Shown here piece by piece: positions 1 to 7,169 of a stretch of DNA of 9,981 bases. The notes under the pieces were generated by a model. That model did not search any database, had not been told where the DNA came from, and saw only the letters and a program-made list of their open reading frames with translations. Source of the DNA: Thermoflexales bacterium (GTDB taxonomy: Bacteria; Chloroflexota; Anaerolineae; Fen-1058). The translations under genes were made by a program, and so were the position numbers. Within the stretch, counting starts at the first letter, position 1, and each line of letters begins with the position of its first letter. The stretch is taken from assembly GCA_030834835.1 (NCBI GenBank), contig JAUQXD010000328.1:1-9981 (forward strand). The letters run 5' to 3'.

Positions 1-410
1 CCCTGATCGAGCGCACTGAGAAGCGCATGAAAGATCAGAACATGACGCTGGAGGAATACCTCAAGGCGCTGGGCAAGACCGATGAAGAGTATCGCGAAGA
101 ACTCAAACCCACCGCCGAGATTCGCCTGAAGCGCGGGCTGGTTTTGAATGAACTGATTAGAACCGAAGGCCTGAGCGTGGCCGACGAAGACGTGGTCCAG
201 CGCATCATCGAGATGGCGCAGATGTACGGCGAACGCGCCGCCGATGCTCGCAAGGCCTTTATGTCAGACGAGAATCGCCAGTCCATCATGCTCGATTTGC
301 TCAGCAGCGCCGGTCTGGCGCGCGCCGTCGCCATCGCCAAAGGCCAGGCCCCGGATAAGACCGCCGTAGTCGCCCCGGCCGAACCGTCCGCGGCTGAATC
401 AGCCGCGTAA
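1..410 (+). CDS. tig: Trigger factor, C-terminal part (5' end outside window)
   Basis: The open frame enters from the left edge (first full codon at position 3) and stops with TAA at 408-410, giving about 135 residues. The sequence reads as the C-terminal helical, SurA-like chaperone domain of trigger factor: residues such as MTLEEYLKALGKTDEEYRE and the LVLNELIRTEGLSV segment match the family pattern, followed by an Ala/Pro/Glu-rich tail. Trigger factor is the ribosome-bound chaperone and prolyl isomerase that meets nascent chains at the exit tunnel; its ribosome-binding and PPIase domains would lie upstream of this window. The ATG at 27 is internal, since coding similarity continues before it. 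The next gene is clpP on the same strand, a very common neighbour of tig. The family call is firm, although only one domain is visible. Confidence 0.88.
   Translation, partial: LIERTEKRMKDQNMTLEEYLKALGKTDEEYREELKPTAEIRLKRGLVLNELIRTEGLSVADEDVVQRIIEMAQMYGERAADARKAFMSDENRQSIMLDLLSSAGLARAVAIAKGQAPDKTAVVAPAEPSAAESAA
389..407 (+). other. Perfect inverted repeat at the 3' end of tig
   Basis: CGCGGCTGA, one central A, then TCAGCCGCG form a 9-bp perfect palindrome inside the last codons of tig, ending directly before the TAA stop. In RNA it would fold as a GC-rich 7-bp stem with a GAATC loop. No T-tract follows, so it is not a standard intrinsic terminator. It could pause transcription or protect the tig mRNA 3' end, or it may only reflect Ala/Glu codon choice. 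Confidence 0.35.
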
Positions 411-448
411 ACCGATCGGCCTGTAGCGACCCTGTAGGTTTGATCAGT

Positions 449-475
449 TTGGCGCGCTGCGACACAGGCTATAAT
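449..475 (+). promoter_or_regulatory. Probable clpP promoter
   Basis: A perfect TATAAT lies at 470-475, 37 bases before the clpP ATG. The best -35 candidate is TTGGCG at 449-454 (4 of 6 matches to TTGACA), with a short 15-bp spacer. The start of transcription would fall near 482, leaving a 5' leader of about 30 nt that carries the Shine-Dalgarno sequence. The direct repeat CCTGTAG at 420-426 and 431-437 lies just upstream and could bind a regulator, but I do not recognise it as a known operator. Confidence 0.55.
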
Positions 476-512
476 CGTTGTAGCGCATCAACCCTGATAC
501 AAGGAGCCAATA

Positions 513-1106
513 ATGATTCCGATGGTCATCGAGCAAGACGGTCGTGGTGAACGCGCCTACGACATCTATTCGTTACTGCTCAAAGAACGCATCATTTTTC
601 TGGGGACACCCATCAACGATCAGGTCGCGAATGTGATCGTAGCGCAGCTGCTGTTCTTGAACTCACAGGACCCCGATCGCGAAATCCGCCTGTACATCAA
701 CTCGCCCGGCGGGCAGATCACGTCGGGCCTGGCGATCTATGACACGATGAAGATGATCCAAGCCCCGGTCTCGACGACGGCCGTGGGCATGGCCGCCAGC
801 ATGGGCACGATTCTGCTCACCGCCGGCACCAAAGGCCTGCGCTATGCGCTGCCCCATTCGACCATCCACCTGCATCAACCGCTGGGTGGCGTGCAGGGTC
901 AGGCCGCCGACATCGAGATCGAAGCGAAGGAAATCCTCCGTATGCGCGATTTGCTCAACGGCATTCTGCGCGACTCGACCAAGATGGGCGAAGAGCAGAT
1001 TGCCCGCTATACCGATCGTAATATGTACCTCACGGCGGCGCAAGCCGTGGAAGTCGGGTTGATCGACGCGGTGTTAGAGCCGCAAAACCTGCCAAAGCCG
1101 CAGTAG
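513..1106 (+). CDS. clpP: ATP-dependent Clp protease proteolytic subunit ClpP
   Basis: A 197-residue protein of normal ClpP length. ClpP is the barrel-forming cytosolic serine peptidase that degrades proteins unfolded by ClpX or ClpA/C. Family signatures are clear: INSPGG (residues 62-67, oxyanion region), the nucleophile Ser96 in GMAASMG, and His121 in LHQPLGG. The third triad residue, normally Asp in an RDxF/RDNF context, aligns without gaps to Asn170 (codon AAT at 1020-1022) in TDRNMYL, so the triad reads Ser-His-Asn. There is no long propeptide. The ATG at 513 is chosen because AAGGAG at 501-506 sits 6 nt upstream; Met4 (522) would be 15 nt away. The gene follows tig after 102 nt with its own promoter, but clpX does not follow as it does in many bacteria. 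The identity is secure, while the activity of the Asn variant is open. Confidence 0.97.
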   Translation: MIPMVIEQDGRGERAYDIYSLLLKERIIFLGTPINDQVANVIVAQLLFLNSQDPDREIRLYINSPGGQITSGLAIYDTMKMIQAPVSTTAVGMAASMGTILLTAGTKGLRYALPHSTIHLHQPLGGVQGQAADIEIEAKEILRMRDLLNGILRDSTKMGEEQIARYTDRNMYLTAAQAVEVGLIDAVLEPQNLPKPQ

Positions 1107-1117
1107 TTCCGCTAACG

Positions 1118-1148
1118 AAAACGCCCTTCGAAATGAGGGGCGTTTTTT
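1118..1148. terminator. Bidirectional intrinsic terminator between clpP and gatB
   Basis: AAAACGCCC at 1118-1126 pairs perfectly with GGGCGTTTT at 1138-1146 (9 bp, 11-nt loop). On the plus strand the stem runs into TTTTTT (1143-1148), a good terminator for clpP. On the minus strand it ends in TTTT, serving the operon that finishes with gatB at 1154. The 47-nt gap between the two convergent stop codons holds nothing else. Confidence 0.85.
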
Positions 1149-1153
1149 ATTTG

Positions 1154-2599
1154 CTACTTTCGCCGTTCGGCGAGTTGCCTGCGCACAATCTCTTGCACCG
1201 CACCTGGATTGGCTTTGCCACGGCTTTCCTTCATCACCTGACCGACCAAAAAGCCCAGCACCGTTTCTTTGCCACCCAGGTATTTTTCAACCTCAGCAGG
1301 GTTGGCATCCAGCACTTTCGTGACGATGGCCTCGATCGCGCCGGTATCGCTGATCTGCGCCAGGCCCTTGGCCGCCACAATCGCCCTGGCCGACTCGCCG
1401 CTCTTGAACATCTCGCCCAGCACACGCTTGCCGGTGTTGATGTTGATCACGCCCGATTCCACCAGATCGATCAATTCACCCAGCAACGGCGGCGTGACTT
1501 TCACTTGCTCGATCGGCGTGAGCGATTCATTCAGGTAGCGGAAAAGTTCACCCGTCAGCCAATTAAATACACTCTTCGGGCTGCGGCCACCCGATTGTTT
1601 GATCGTGGCCTCAAAGTAATCGGCGACGGCGCGGTCAGCGACGAGTATTTCGGCCTCGCTGACGCTCAGGCCATACTCAGTCACGAAACGTTCGCGCTTG
1701 GCATCGGGCAGTTCCGGCAGCGCCGCGCGCAGCTGCTCCACCCAGGCGCGCTCCACAATCAACGGCGGCAGATCGGGTTCCGGGAAGTACCGATAATCTT
1801 CGGCGAATTCTTTGCTGCGTTGCGGCACGGTCTTGTTCGCGGCCTCATCCCAGCCGCGCGTTTCCTGCTTCACTTGATCGCCGCGTTCGATAACTTCTTG
1901 CTGGCGTTTCAATTCATACGCCGTACCACGCTCCAACGCCCGGAACGAGTTGAGGTTCTTCAACTCCGTGCGTGTGCCAAATTCCGTCGTGCCCACGGGC
2001 CGGATGGAGATGTTCGGCTCAAAGCGGATGACGCCCTTTTCCATATCGCCGCTGTTGACGCCCAGATAGCGCACGATGGCGCGCAGCTTCTCTGCATATG
2101 CCTTTACTTCTTCGGCGGAATGCAGATCGGGTTCAGACACAATCTCCATCAGGGGCACACCACTGCGATTGAAATCCACCAGCGACGATCCGCCCGCGTG
2201 AATCGATTTACCGGTGTCTTCTTCCAGATGCACACGCCGGATGCGAATGCGTTTCTTGCCTTGCGTCGTTTCGATCTCCAGCCAGCCGTTGCGGCACAGC
2301 GGAAATTCGTACTGCGAAATCTGATAGCCTTTGGGCAAGTCGGGGTAAAAGTAGTTCTTGCGCGCAAAGATATTGAACTCTTCAATGGTACAGTTCAGAG
2401 CCAGCCCGGCCATGATCGTCATCTCGACCGCGCGCCGATTGATCACCGGCAGCATGCCCGGCATGCCGGTGCAGATGGGGCAGACGTGCGAGTTGGGTGC
2501 TTCGCCGTCCGACATGACGACCGCGCACCCGCAGAACATTTTAGACTTGGTCAGAAGTTCGGCGTGAACTTCCAACCCGATGACAGCCTCGTAATTCAT
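1154..2599 (-). CDS. gatB: Asp-tRNA(Asn)/Glu-tRNA(Gln) amidotransferase subunit B
   Basis: 481 residues, full family length. GatB carries the kinase-like part of the GatCAB complex: it phosphorylates the Glu or Asp of the mischarged tRNA with ATP and passes it on for amidation with ammonia from GatA. Visible signatures are VIGLEVH at the N-terminus, the zinc-site cysteines C23xC25 and C40xxC43 (MFCGC and CPIC), the [10 protein letters not shown] motif, the [10 protein letters not shown] segment, and a C-terminal helical YqeY-like tail that binds tRNA. I chose the ATG at 2597-2599 because MxYExVIGLEVH is the usual start; a GTG at 2606-2608 would add three residues, and neither has a clear Shine-Dalgarno. 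The gene is last in the operon, 15 nt after hicA and five genes away from gatA, so it probably depends on translational coupling. The function call is firm. Confidence 0.96.
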   Translation of the reverse strand: MNYEAVIGLEVHAELLTKSKMFCGCAVVMSDGEAPNSHVCPICTGMPGMLPVINRRAVEMTIMAGLALNCTIEEFNIFARKNYFYPDLPKGYQISQYEFPLCRNGWLEIETTQGKKRIRIRRVHLEEDTGKSIHAGGSSLVDFNRSGVPLMEIVSEPDLHSAEEVKAYAEKLRAIVRYLGVNSGDMEKGVIRFEPNISIRPVGTTEFGTRTELKNLNSFRALERGTAYELKRQQEVIERGDQVKQETRGWDEAANKTVPQRSKEFAEDYRYFPEPDLPPLIVERAWVEQLRAALPELPDAKRERFVTEYGLSVSEAEILVADRAVADYFEATIKQSGGRSPKSVFNWLTGELFRYLNESLTPIEQVKVTPPLLGELIDLVESGVININTGKRVLGEMFKSGESARAIVAAKGLAQISDTGAIEAIVTKVLDANPAEVEKYLGGKETVLGFLVGQVMKESRGKANPGAVQEIVRRQLAERRK

Positions 2600-2614
2600 A
2601 TCAGACACTCAGAG

Positions 2615-2860
2615 TCATTCGGAATAGAAGAAGGGATGCAGCTCAACTTCACGGATGAAGCGTGTTGCCTGGCGCAAAATCGCACGACAAGTTCCCGTGT
2701 CTAACTCAGAATGATTGGGAATCGTCAGCGTTTGTATCTCACCGTTCTGGCTCACGCGTCGTAGTTTGATGTGACTGCCTTTTTGTGAATGAACGGCAAA
2801 CCCAAATCGCCCAAAGATTCGGATCAACTCTGTGCCCGACAACCGCCGCAGTTTAGGCAT
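2615..2860 (-). CDS. hicA: HicA-type mRNA interferase toxin (YcfA-like)
   Basis: 81 residues with the HicA pattern: LSGTELIRIFGRFGF (recognition of an N-terminal helix), then a GSH motif with His30 as the expected catalytic residue, followed by a basic strand (IKLRR) and the IPNHSELDTGT(C)RAILRQA helix. HicA toxins are small double-stranded-RNA-binding-fold ribonucleases that cut mRNA and are held inactive by HicB. The start at 2858-2860 overlaps the end of hicB by 8 nt (ATGCCTAA), so translation is coupled and the antitoxin is made first. The C-terminal extension (FIREVELHPFFYSE) is slightly unusual. By hand count, G+C over 2641-2860 is about 51%, against about 60% in a sampled gatB line, which hints at acquisition. 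The family call is strong; actual toxicity is unproven. Confidence 0.88.
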   Translation of the reverse strand: MPKLRRLSGTELIRIFGRFGFAVHSQKGSHIKLRRVSQNGEIQTLTIPNHSELDTGTCRAILRQATRFIREVELHPFFYSE

Positions 2861-3086
2861 ATGCCGGCTCTAATTCAAAAGTCACCAACAGAGTCGGCCG
2901 GGCTACCAACCCCCACTGACTGGCGTCTTCACCTTCAAGGTGCAACTCAACCGCTTCTTTGAGATTGGCCGTGACCGCATCTAAGGTCGCCCCCTGCGTC
3001 ACGACGGGAATCTCGACGCACTCCGCCACATAGCCCGACTGCTCACCCTGACGAATAACGGCCTTCACTGTATGCTGTAACAACAT
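2853..3086 (-). CDS. hicB: HicB-type antitoxin, single-domain
   Basis: 77 residues with the HicB partial RNase H-like fold: a strand beginning LLQHTVKAVI, the GYVAECVEIPVVTQG core (residues 18-32) and the following TLDAVTANLKEAVELHL helix. This domain binds and blocks HicA. No helix-turn-helix or ribbon-helix-helix domain follows, so unlike two-domain HicB proteins it is unlikely to repress its own operon. The order antitoxin-toxin is the reverse of the E. coli hicAB layout. The Shine-Dalgarno is AAGGGGGG, overlapping the TAA of the upstream aminotransferase gene (only 9 nt away), so the pair seems to be read from the gat operon promoter rather than from its own. A lone HicB-like regulator of another HicA is also possible, but adjacency argues for a pair. 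Confidence 0.86.
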   Translation of the reverse strand: MLLQHTVKAVIRQGEQSGYVAECVEIPVVTQGATLDAVTANLKEAVELHLEGEDASQWGLVARPTLLVTFELEPAYA

Positions 3087-3095
3087 GTTCCCCCC

Positions 3096-4277
3096 TTAAC
3101 CGTGCCTTCTGACGAAACGCTCCATGCGGCGCAGCGCCTCCTCGATCTTTTCGTAAGCCGTGGCATACGATGCGCGCACGAAGCCTGCGCCGCCCGCGCC
3201 GAAGGCCGTGCCCGGCACAACGGCCACATGCTCTTCTTGCAGCAACTTATTGGCGAAGTCGTCTTCATTCATGCCGCTGATGCCGATCGACGGGAAAGCG
3301 TAAAACGCGCCCTGCGGCTCGAAGGTCTTCAGACCGATACTGTTGAAGCCGCCCACGATCAAGCGCCGCCGCCGATCATATTCCTGCCGCATCATCTCGA
3401 CGTGTTCTTCGCCGCGTTCGATCGCCTCGATGGCCGCCACCTGCGCCATCGTCGGCGCGGACATGATGGTGTACTGGTGAATCTTGCGCATCGCCGCCGA
3501 GATGTCTTTCGGCGCGGCTGAGTAACCGATGCGCCAGCCCGTCATCGCGTGCGATTTGCTGAAGCCGCCCAGTAGGATGGTGCGCTCGCGCATGTTGGGC
3601 AGCGTGGGGAAGCACGTGTGTTGCGCCTGTGAACCACCCGCCATCGAACTGTAGACCAGCCGATCGTAAATCTCGTCCGAGATGATCAGCAGATCGTGTT
3701 TCTCCGCCAACTGCGCGATGTCCAGCAGGCGCTCACGGGACATCACCGCGCCGGTCGGGTTGTTGGGATAACCGATGAGAATCGCCTTGGTTTTTGGCGT
3801 GATCTTCGCTTCGATCTCTTCTCTGGTCACCTGAAAGTTGTTCTCGACGCGCGTGGCAATCGGAACCGGCACGCCACCCGCGAGCGTCACTTCCGCCGTG
3901 TAAGCCACAAAGCACGGCTGCGGCACGATGACTTCATCGCCCGGATCGAGAATCGCCGTCATCGCCAGATAGAGCGCTTCGGATACACCCACCGTCACCA
4001 ACAACTCCGCTTCGGGATCGTATTCGATCTGATAGCGGCGCTGCAAATAGGCGCTCAATGCGCGGCGCAGTTCCACCGTGCCGGAATTGCTGGTGTAGTG
4101 CGTATCGCCATGCTTCAACGACGCGATGCCCGACGCGATGATGTTGTCGGGCGTGGTGAAATCGGGCTCGCCGATGCCCAGCGAAATCACATCTTTCATC
4201 GTCGCCGCGATGTCGAAGAATTTGCGAATGCCGCTGGGTGGAACCGAGTTGACTTTGGCCGAAACGAAGTCGCGCAT
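3096..4277 (-). CDS. Class I/II pyridoxal-phosphate aminotransferase
   Basis: 393 residues, the usual length for fold-type I aminotransferases. Landmarks: ISLGIGEPDF (31-40), YTSNSGTVELR near residue 61, the PNNPTG loop (171-176, Asn173 contacting PLP), SDEIYDRLVY (Asp201 and Tyr204), and the Schiff-base Lys241 in GGFSKSHAMTGWRIGY. A carboxylate-binding Arg is expected in the FVRASYA segment near the C-terminus. The sequence best resembles the PatA/aspartate aminotransferase-like group; the amino donor and acceptor cannot be read from sequence alone. The start at 4275-4277 is chosen over a long upstream extension because it follows the previous stop by one base (TAAcATG), has GAGGA 5 nt upstream, and begins with a typical N-terminus; the extension overlaps the nucleotidyltransferase gene and is an out-of-frame shadow of it. 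Confidence 0.9.
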   Translation of the reverse strand: MRDFVSAKVNSVPPSGIRKFFDIAATMKDVISLGIGEPDFTTPDNIIASGIASLKHGDTHYTSNSGTVELRRALSAYLQRRYQIEYDPEAELLVTVGVSEALYLAMTAILDPGDEVIVPQPCFVAYTAEVTLAGGVPVPIATRVENNFQVTREEIEAKITPKTKAILIGYPNNPTGAVMSRERLLDIAQLAEKHDLLIISDEIYDRLVYSSMAGGSQAQHTCFPTLPNMRERTILLGGFSKSHAMTGWRIGYSAAPKDISAAMRKIHQYTIMSAPTMAQVAAIEAIERGEEHVEMMRQEYDRRRRLIVGGFNSIGLKTFEPQGAFYAFPSIGISGMNEDDFANKLLQEEHVAVVPGTAFGAGGAGFVRASYATAYEKIEEALRRMERFVRRHG

Positions 4278-4278
4278 G

Positions 4279-5280
4279 TTAGTCCTCGTTGTTATCGCTA
4301 TAGCCGACCATCGCCGAATCGCCGACGTTGAACTGCCGATAGCGGCCCTTGACGATGGCTTCTTTGCCGATAATCGATTGATCCATCGTGCTTTCTTCGA
4401 TGATCGCGCCCGCGTCGATGATCGAGTCGCGGATGATGGAGCGCACGATGCGGCACTCCGGCCCGATGGCGACATGCGGCCCCACGACCGAATGCTCGAT
4501 CTGGGCTGACGGGTGAATATTAACCGGCGGAATGATGACACTACTATCGCACACCAATTGGGCGCTGTTGTCACTGCCGTGATCGAGCAGATAGCGATTG
4601 GTGTCGAGCACCGTTTCAGGCTTACCAGTGTCGCGCCATTCGATCACGGGCCGCGTGACAAACCGCTGGCCCTTCGGGATCATCAGGTTCAGCGCATCGG
4701 TCAGAAAATACTCGCCCTTGGTCTGAATGCGCTTCTCCATCAGTTCGCCGCACGCCGTCATCAACGCCGGGCCGTCGGTAAAGTAGTACATGCCGATAAC
4801 GGCCAGCCGGTCATCCATCGTCGCGGGTTTTTCCACGAACTTATTGATGCACCCGTCCTCACCGACAATCGCCACCCCGAAGCGGCGCGGATCGGCCACC
4901 TCGCGCACGTAGGCGATCGAATCTTCCGGCGTACCCGTGATGTCGCTCAGATCGGCTTCAAAATACGTGTCGCCAAAGACCATGAACACCGGGCCGTTCA
5001 CGTAATCGCGGCACAGCCACAGCGCGTGCGCCTGGCCCAGCATTTCGCTCTGGATCACGTAACGCGCCTTGAAACCGTACTGCTGTGACACGTACTTCTC
5101 GATCTGGTCGCCCAAATAACCGACGATGAAGATGTATTCTTCAACTTCAATGCCGCGAAACTTGTCGAGAATGTAGGCGAGCATGGGCTTGCCGGCGACA
5201 TTGATCAGTGGCTTGGGTTTGGTGTACGTGTGCGGCCGCAAACGTGTACCAAGACCAGCGAGAGGAATAATGACTTTCAT
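4279..5280 (-). CDS. Sugar-1-phosphate nucleotidyltransferase with C-terminal hexapeptide repeats
   Basis: 333 residues. The N-terminal Rossmann-like nucleotidyltransferase domain carries the activation motif GLGTRLRP (9-16) with PKPL (22-25), a metal-binding Asp104 in FGDTYF, FVEKP (148-152) and EWRDTGKPE near residue 214. From about residue 250, Ile/Val-rich hexapeptide turns (NIHPSAQI, SVVGPHVAIG, SIIRDSIIDAGAII) form a short left-handed beta-helix. This is the layout of long-type glucose-1-phosphate thymidylyltransferases and of archaeal-type sugar nucleotidyltransferases. The enzyme would make a dTDP-, UDP- or similar activated sugar from a sugar-1-phosphate in the cytosol. The helix is short, so the acetyltransferase activity of GlmU is unlikely. 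The start at 5278-5280 fits the MKVIIPLAG family N-terminus, and its GAGG lies in the previous gene's stop (TAGAGG). The exact sugar is unknown. Confidence 0.9.
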   Translation of the reverse strand: MKVIIPLAGLGTRLRPHTYTKPKPLINVAGKPMLAYILDKFRGIEVEEYIFIVGYLGDQIEKYVSQQYGFKARYVIQSEMLGQAHALWLCRDYVNGPVFMVFGDTYFEADLSDITGTPEDSIAYVREVADPRRFGVAIVGEDGCINKFVEKPATMDDRLAVIGMYYFTDGPALMTACGELMEKRIQTKGEYFLTDALNLMIPKGQRFVTRPVIEWRDTGKPETVLDTNRYLLDHGSDNSAQLVCDSSVIIPPVNIHPSAQIEHSVVGPHVAIGPECRIVRSIIRDSIIDAGAIIEESTMDQSIIGKEAIVKGRYRQFNVGDSAMVGYSDNNED

Positions 5281-5287
5281 GGGGCCT

Positions 5288-5641
5288 CTATTTTTTAGTG
5301 ATAGGCAGTTTAGCGCGCTGCCACGCGACCATACCACTCTGCAATTGTTTCGCGTCAAAACCCGCGTGCCGCAACACTCGCACCGCTGGCGGGCTGCGAT
5401 GCGCGGTGGCACAAATGGCGATCACAGGTCGATTCGGATCGAGTTTCAGCGCGGGCAATGTCGAGCGAAGTTGATTGACCGGCACATTGATCACGCCTTT
5501 GATATGGCCTGCGGCAAACTCGCCAGCCGATCGGACATCGATCAACTGCAACGGCTCACGCTGATCCAATCGGGCCTTGAGATCTGCCGCCGGAATTTCG
5601 GGCACACTTCCAAACGGCCACCACCAAAATCGATCTATCAT
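5288..5641 (-). CDS. Rhodanese-like domain protein
   Basis: 117 residues, a single rhodanese domain. Visible landmarks are LIDVRSAGEFAAGHIKGVINVP (its first part is CH2A-like) and the active-site loop C77-A-T-A-H-R82, with Cys77 in the place of the persulfide-forming cysteine. Such proteins carry sulfur as a cysteine persulfide for sulfur transfer or detoxification; the partner is unknown. The N-terminus begins [11 protein letters not shown], a short Trp-rich stretch that is too short to be a membrane segment. The start at 5639-5641 is chosen because the ATG overlaps the gatA stop (TAATG) and GGAG lies 8 nt upstream inside gatA; an in-frame ATG at 5671 would overlap gatA by 31 nt. The gene sits between gatA and the nucleotidyltransferase gene (7 nt downstream), so it is translationally coupled to gatA. 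Confidence 0.88.
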   Translation of the reverse strand: MIDRFWWWPFGSVPEIPAADLKARLDQREPLQLIDVRSAGEFAAGHIKGVINVPVNQLRSTLPALKLDPNRPVIAICATAHRSPPAVRVLRHAGFDAKQLQSGMVAWQRAKLPITKK

Positions 5642-7095
5642 TACGCCAACTCCGGTTTTCGCGTGTGCCACTCAGTCGCCTGTTCATAAGCGTAAGCCAC
5701 TTGCAGCATCTGCGCTTCGCCAAAGGCCGGGCCGTTGAGTTGCAAGCCGATCGGCAAGTTCTGTCCATCGAAGCCGCACGGCAGGGAAACGCCGCAAATT
5801 CCAGCCAAATTCTGATTCAAGGTGAAGACATCGCTCAAGTACATTTGCAACGGATCGTCCACCTTCTCGCCGATCCTAAAAGCCGTGGTCGGCGAGACCG
5901 GGCACGCGATCACGTCCACCTGCTCGAAGGCCGTGTCGTAGTCACGCTTGATCAACGTGCGCACTTTTTGCGCCTTCAAATAGTAAGCGTCATAGTAGCC
6001 GGTCGAAAGTGCATACGTACCCAGCATGATGCGGCGTTTCACCTCCGGGCCAAAGCCTTCGCCGCGCGTTGCGCGATAGGTTTCCCACAGGTCACCGCGA
6101 TCGATCCGCAGGCCGTAGCGCACGCTGTCGAAGCGCGCCAGATTCGCCGACGCTTCAGCCGGCGCAATGATGTAGTACACGGGCAAGCCATAATCGGTGT
6201 GCGGCAGCGAGACTTCGCGAATCTCCGCGCCGAGCGATTTCAACACATCGATCGCCGCGTGGATCGACTGCTCCACTTCCGGCTGCATCCCATCGATGAA
6301 GTATTCCTTCGGCACACCCACGCGCACGCCCTTCAAATCGCCGTTCAGCCGCGAGGCGTAATCGGGCACGGGCGCGGTCATTGACGTTGAATCGAGCGGA
6401 TCGTGTCCCGCAATCGCGCCGAGCAGCGTCGCCGCATCGATCACGTCTTTGGCGAATGGACCAATCTGATCCAGCGATGACGCAAACGCGATCAAGCCAT
6501 AGCGGCTGACACGGCCATACGATGGCTTAATACCGACCACGCCGCACAACGAGGCGGGCTGCCGCACCGATCCACCGGTATCCGAGCCAAATGCGCCCAG
6601 GCACAGGTCAGCGGCGACGGCGGCCGCACTGCCGCCACTCGATCCGCCCGGCACGCGCTCAACATCCCACGGATTGTGAGTGACGCCATACGCCGAGTTC
6701 TCGGTGCTGGAGCCCATCGCAAATTCGTCGGTATTGGTCTTGCCCAGGAACACCGCGCCCAATGCGCGCAGTCGCGCCACGGCGGTCGCATCATACGGCG
6801 GCACAAAGTTCTGCAGAATCTTGCTGCCCGCGGTCGCCGGCTGCCCGTCGACGCAAATCACGTCTTTGATCGCCAGCGGCACACCCAGCAGCGGCGTGTC
6901 TTCGCCGTTGGCGCGGCGCTCATCGGCAGCCTGAGCCTGAGCTAAAGCCGATTCGCGCGCCAGGTGCAAATAAGCGTGCAAGGCCGGATCGACGCGATCG
7001 ATACGGTCGTAGATCGATCGGGTTAATTCGACCGCCGAAATTTCGTGGCGGGCTAATCGGGCATGGGCTTCGTGAATCGTTAAGGACGGTAACAT
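5641..7095 (-). CDS. gatA: Asp-tRNA(Asn)/Glu-tRNA(Gln) amidotransferase subunit A
   Basis: 484 residues, full length for GatA, an amidase-signature enzyme that hydrolyses glutamine and channels ammonia to GatB. The Ser-cisSer-Lys triad is present: Lys77 in GVPLAIKD, Ser152 in GGSSGGS and Ser176 in [10 protein letters not shown]. These positions are each two lower than the Staphylococcus aureus triad that I recall (79, 154, 178), which supports the alignment. GatA-specific features such as [16 protein letters not shown] and the [13 protein letters not shown] segment separate it from general amidases. The ATG at 7093-7095 fits the family N-terminus, but only a weak GAG lies upstream. It follows gatC after 74 nt, the widest gap in the operon, which holds an imperfect inverted repeat. 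The gene's TAA overlaps the next start by one base. Confidence 0.97.
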   Translation of the reverse strand: MLPSLTIHEAHARLARHEISAVELTRSIYDRIDRVDPALHAYLHLARESALAQAQAADERRANGEDTPLLGVPLAIKDVICVDGQPATAGSKILQNFVPPYDATAVARLRALGAVFLGKTNTDEFAMGSSTENSAYGVTHNPWDVERVPGGSSGGSAAAVAADLCLGAFGSDTGGSVRQPASLCGVVGIKPSYGRVSRYGLIAFASSLDQIGPFAKDVIDAATLLGAIAGHDPLDSTSMTAPVPDYASRLNGDLKGVRVGVPKEYFIDGMQPEVEQSIHAAIDVLKSLGAEIREVSLPHTDYGLPVYYIIAPAEASANLARFDSVRYGLRIDRGDLWETYRATRGEGFGPEVKRRIMLGTYALSTGYYDAYYLKAQKVRTLIKRDYDTAFEQVDVIACPVSPTTAFRIGEKVDDPLQMYLSDVFTLNQNLAGICGVSLPCGFDGQNLPIGLQLNGPAFGEAQMLQVAYAYEQATEWHTRKPELA

Positions 7096-7113
7096 ATTGG
7101 CTCAAAACAAAAC

Positions 7114-7163
7114 GAACTCCACGCAACTCACGGCACAGATCACACGTGCGTTTCGTGGAATTC
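7114..7163 (-). other. Imperfect inverted repeat in the gatC-gatA gap
   Basis: GAACTCCACGCAA at 7114-7126 is the near reverse complement of TTTCGTGGAATTC at 7151-7163 (11 of 13 positions pair, one mismatch could be a G-U pair), leaving a 24-nt loop. A nearly palindromic CGTGGAATTCACG overlaps the second arm. The structure fills most of the 74-nt gap before gatA. It has no T-tract, so I would read it as a possible RNA processing or translation-control hairpin rather than a terminator. Confidence 0.4.
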
Positions 7164-7169
7164 ACGGAC

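Noticed and set aside
411..512. Possible heat-shock operator (CIRCE or CtsR-like) before clpP
   Set aside because: Neither the CIRCE inverted repeat nor the CtsR heptad repeat is present; only the short direct repeat CCTGTAG is seen.
1133..2704. A 523-codon open frame on the plus strand, longer than gatB itself
   Set aside because: It lies antisense to gatB, whose protein matches its family over full length; the plus-strand product has low-complexity His/Arg/Leu-rich content and starts inside the terminator.
3696..4331. 211-codon plus-strand open frame antisense to the aminotransferase
   Set aside because: Arg/His-rich composition typical of an antisense shadow in GC-rich DNA; the minus-strand gene has all PLP motifs.
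4278..4574. N-terminal extension of the aminotransferase up to 4574
   Set aside because: It is the out-of-frame reading of the nucleotidyltransferase C-terminus, rich in Arg/Ser; the ATG at 4277 has a Shine-Dalgarno and a family-like N-terminus.
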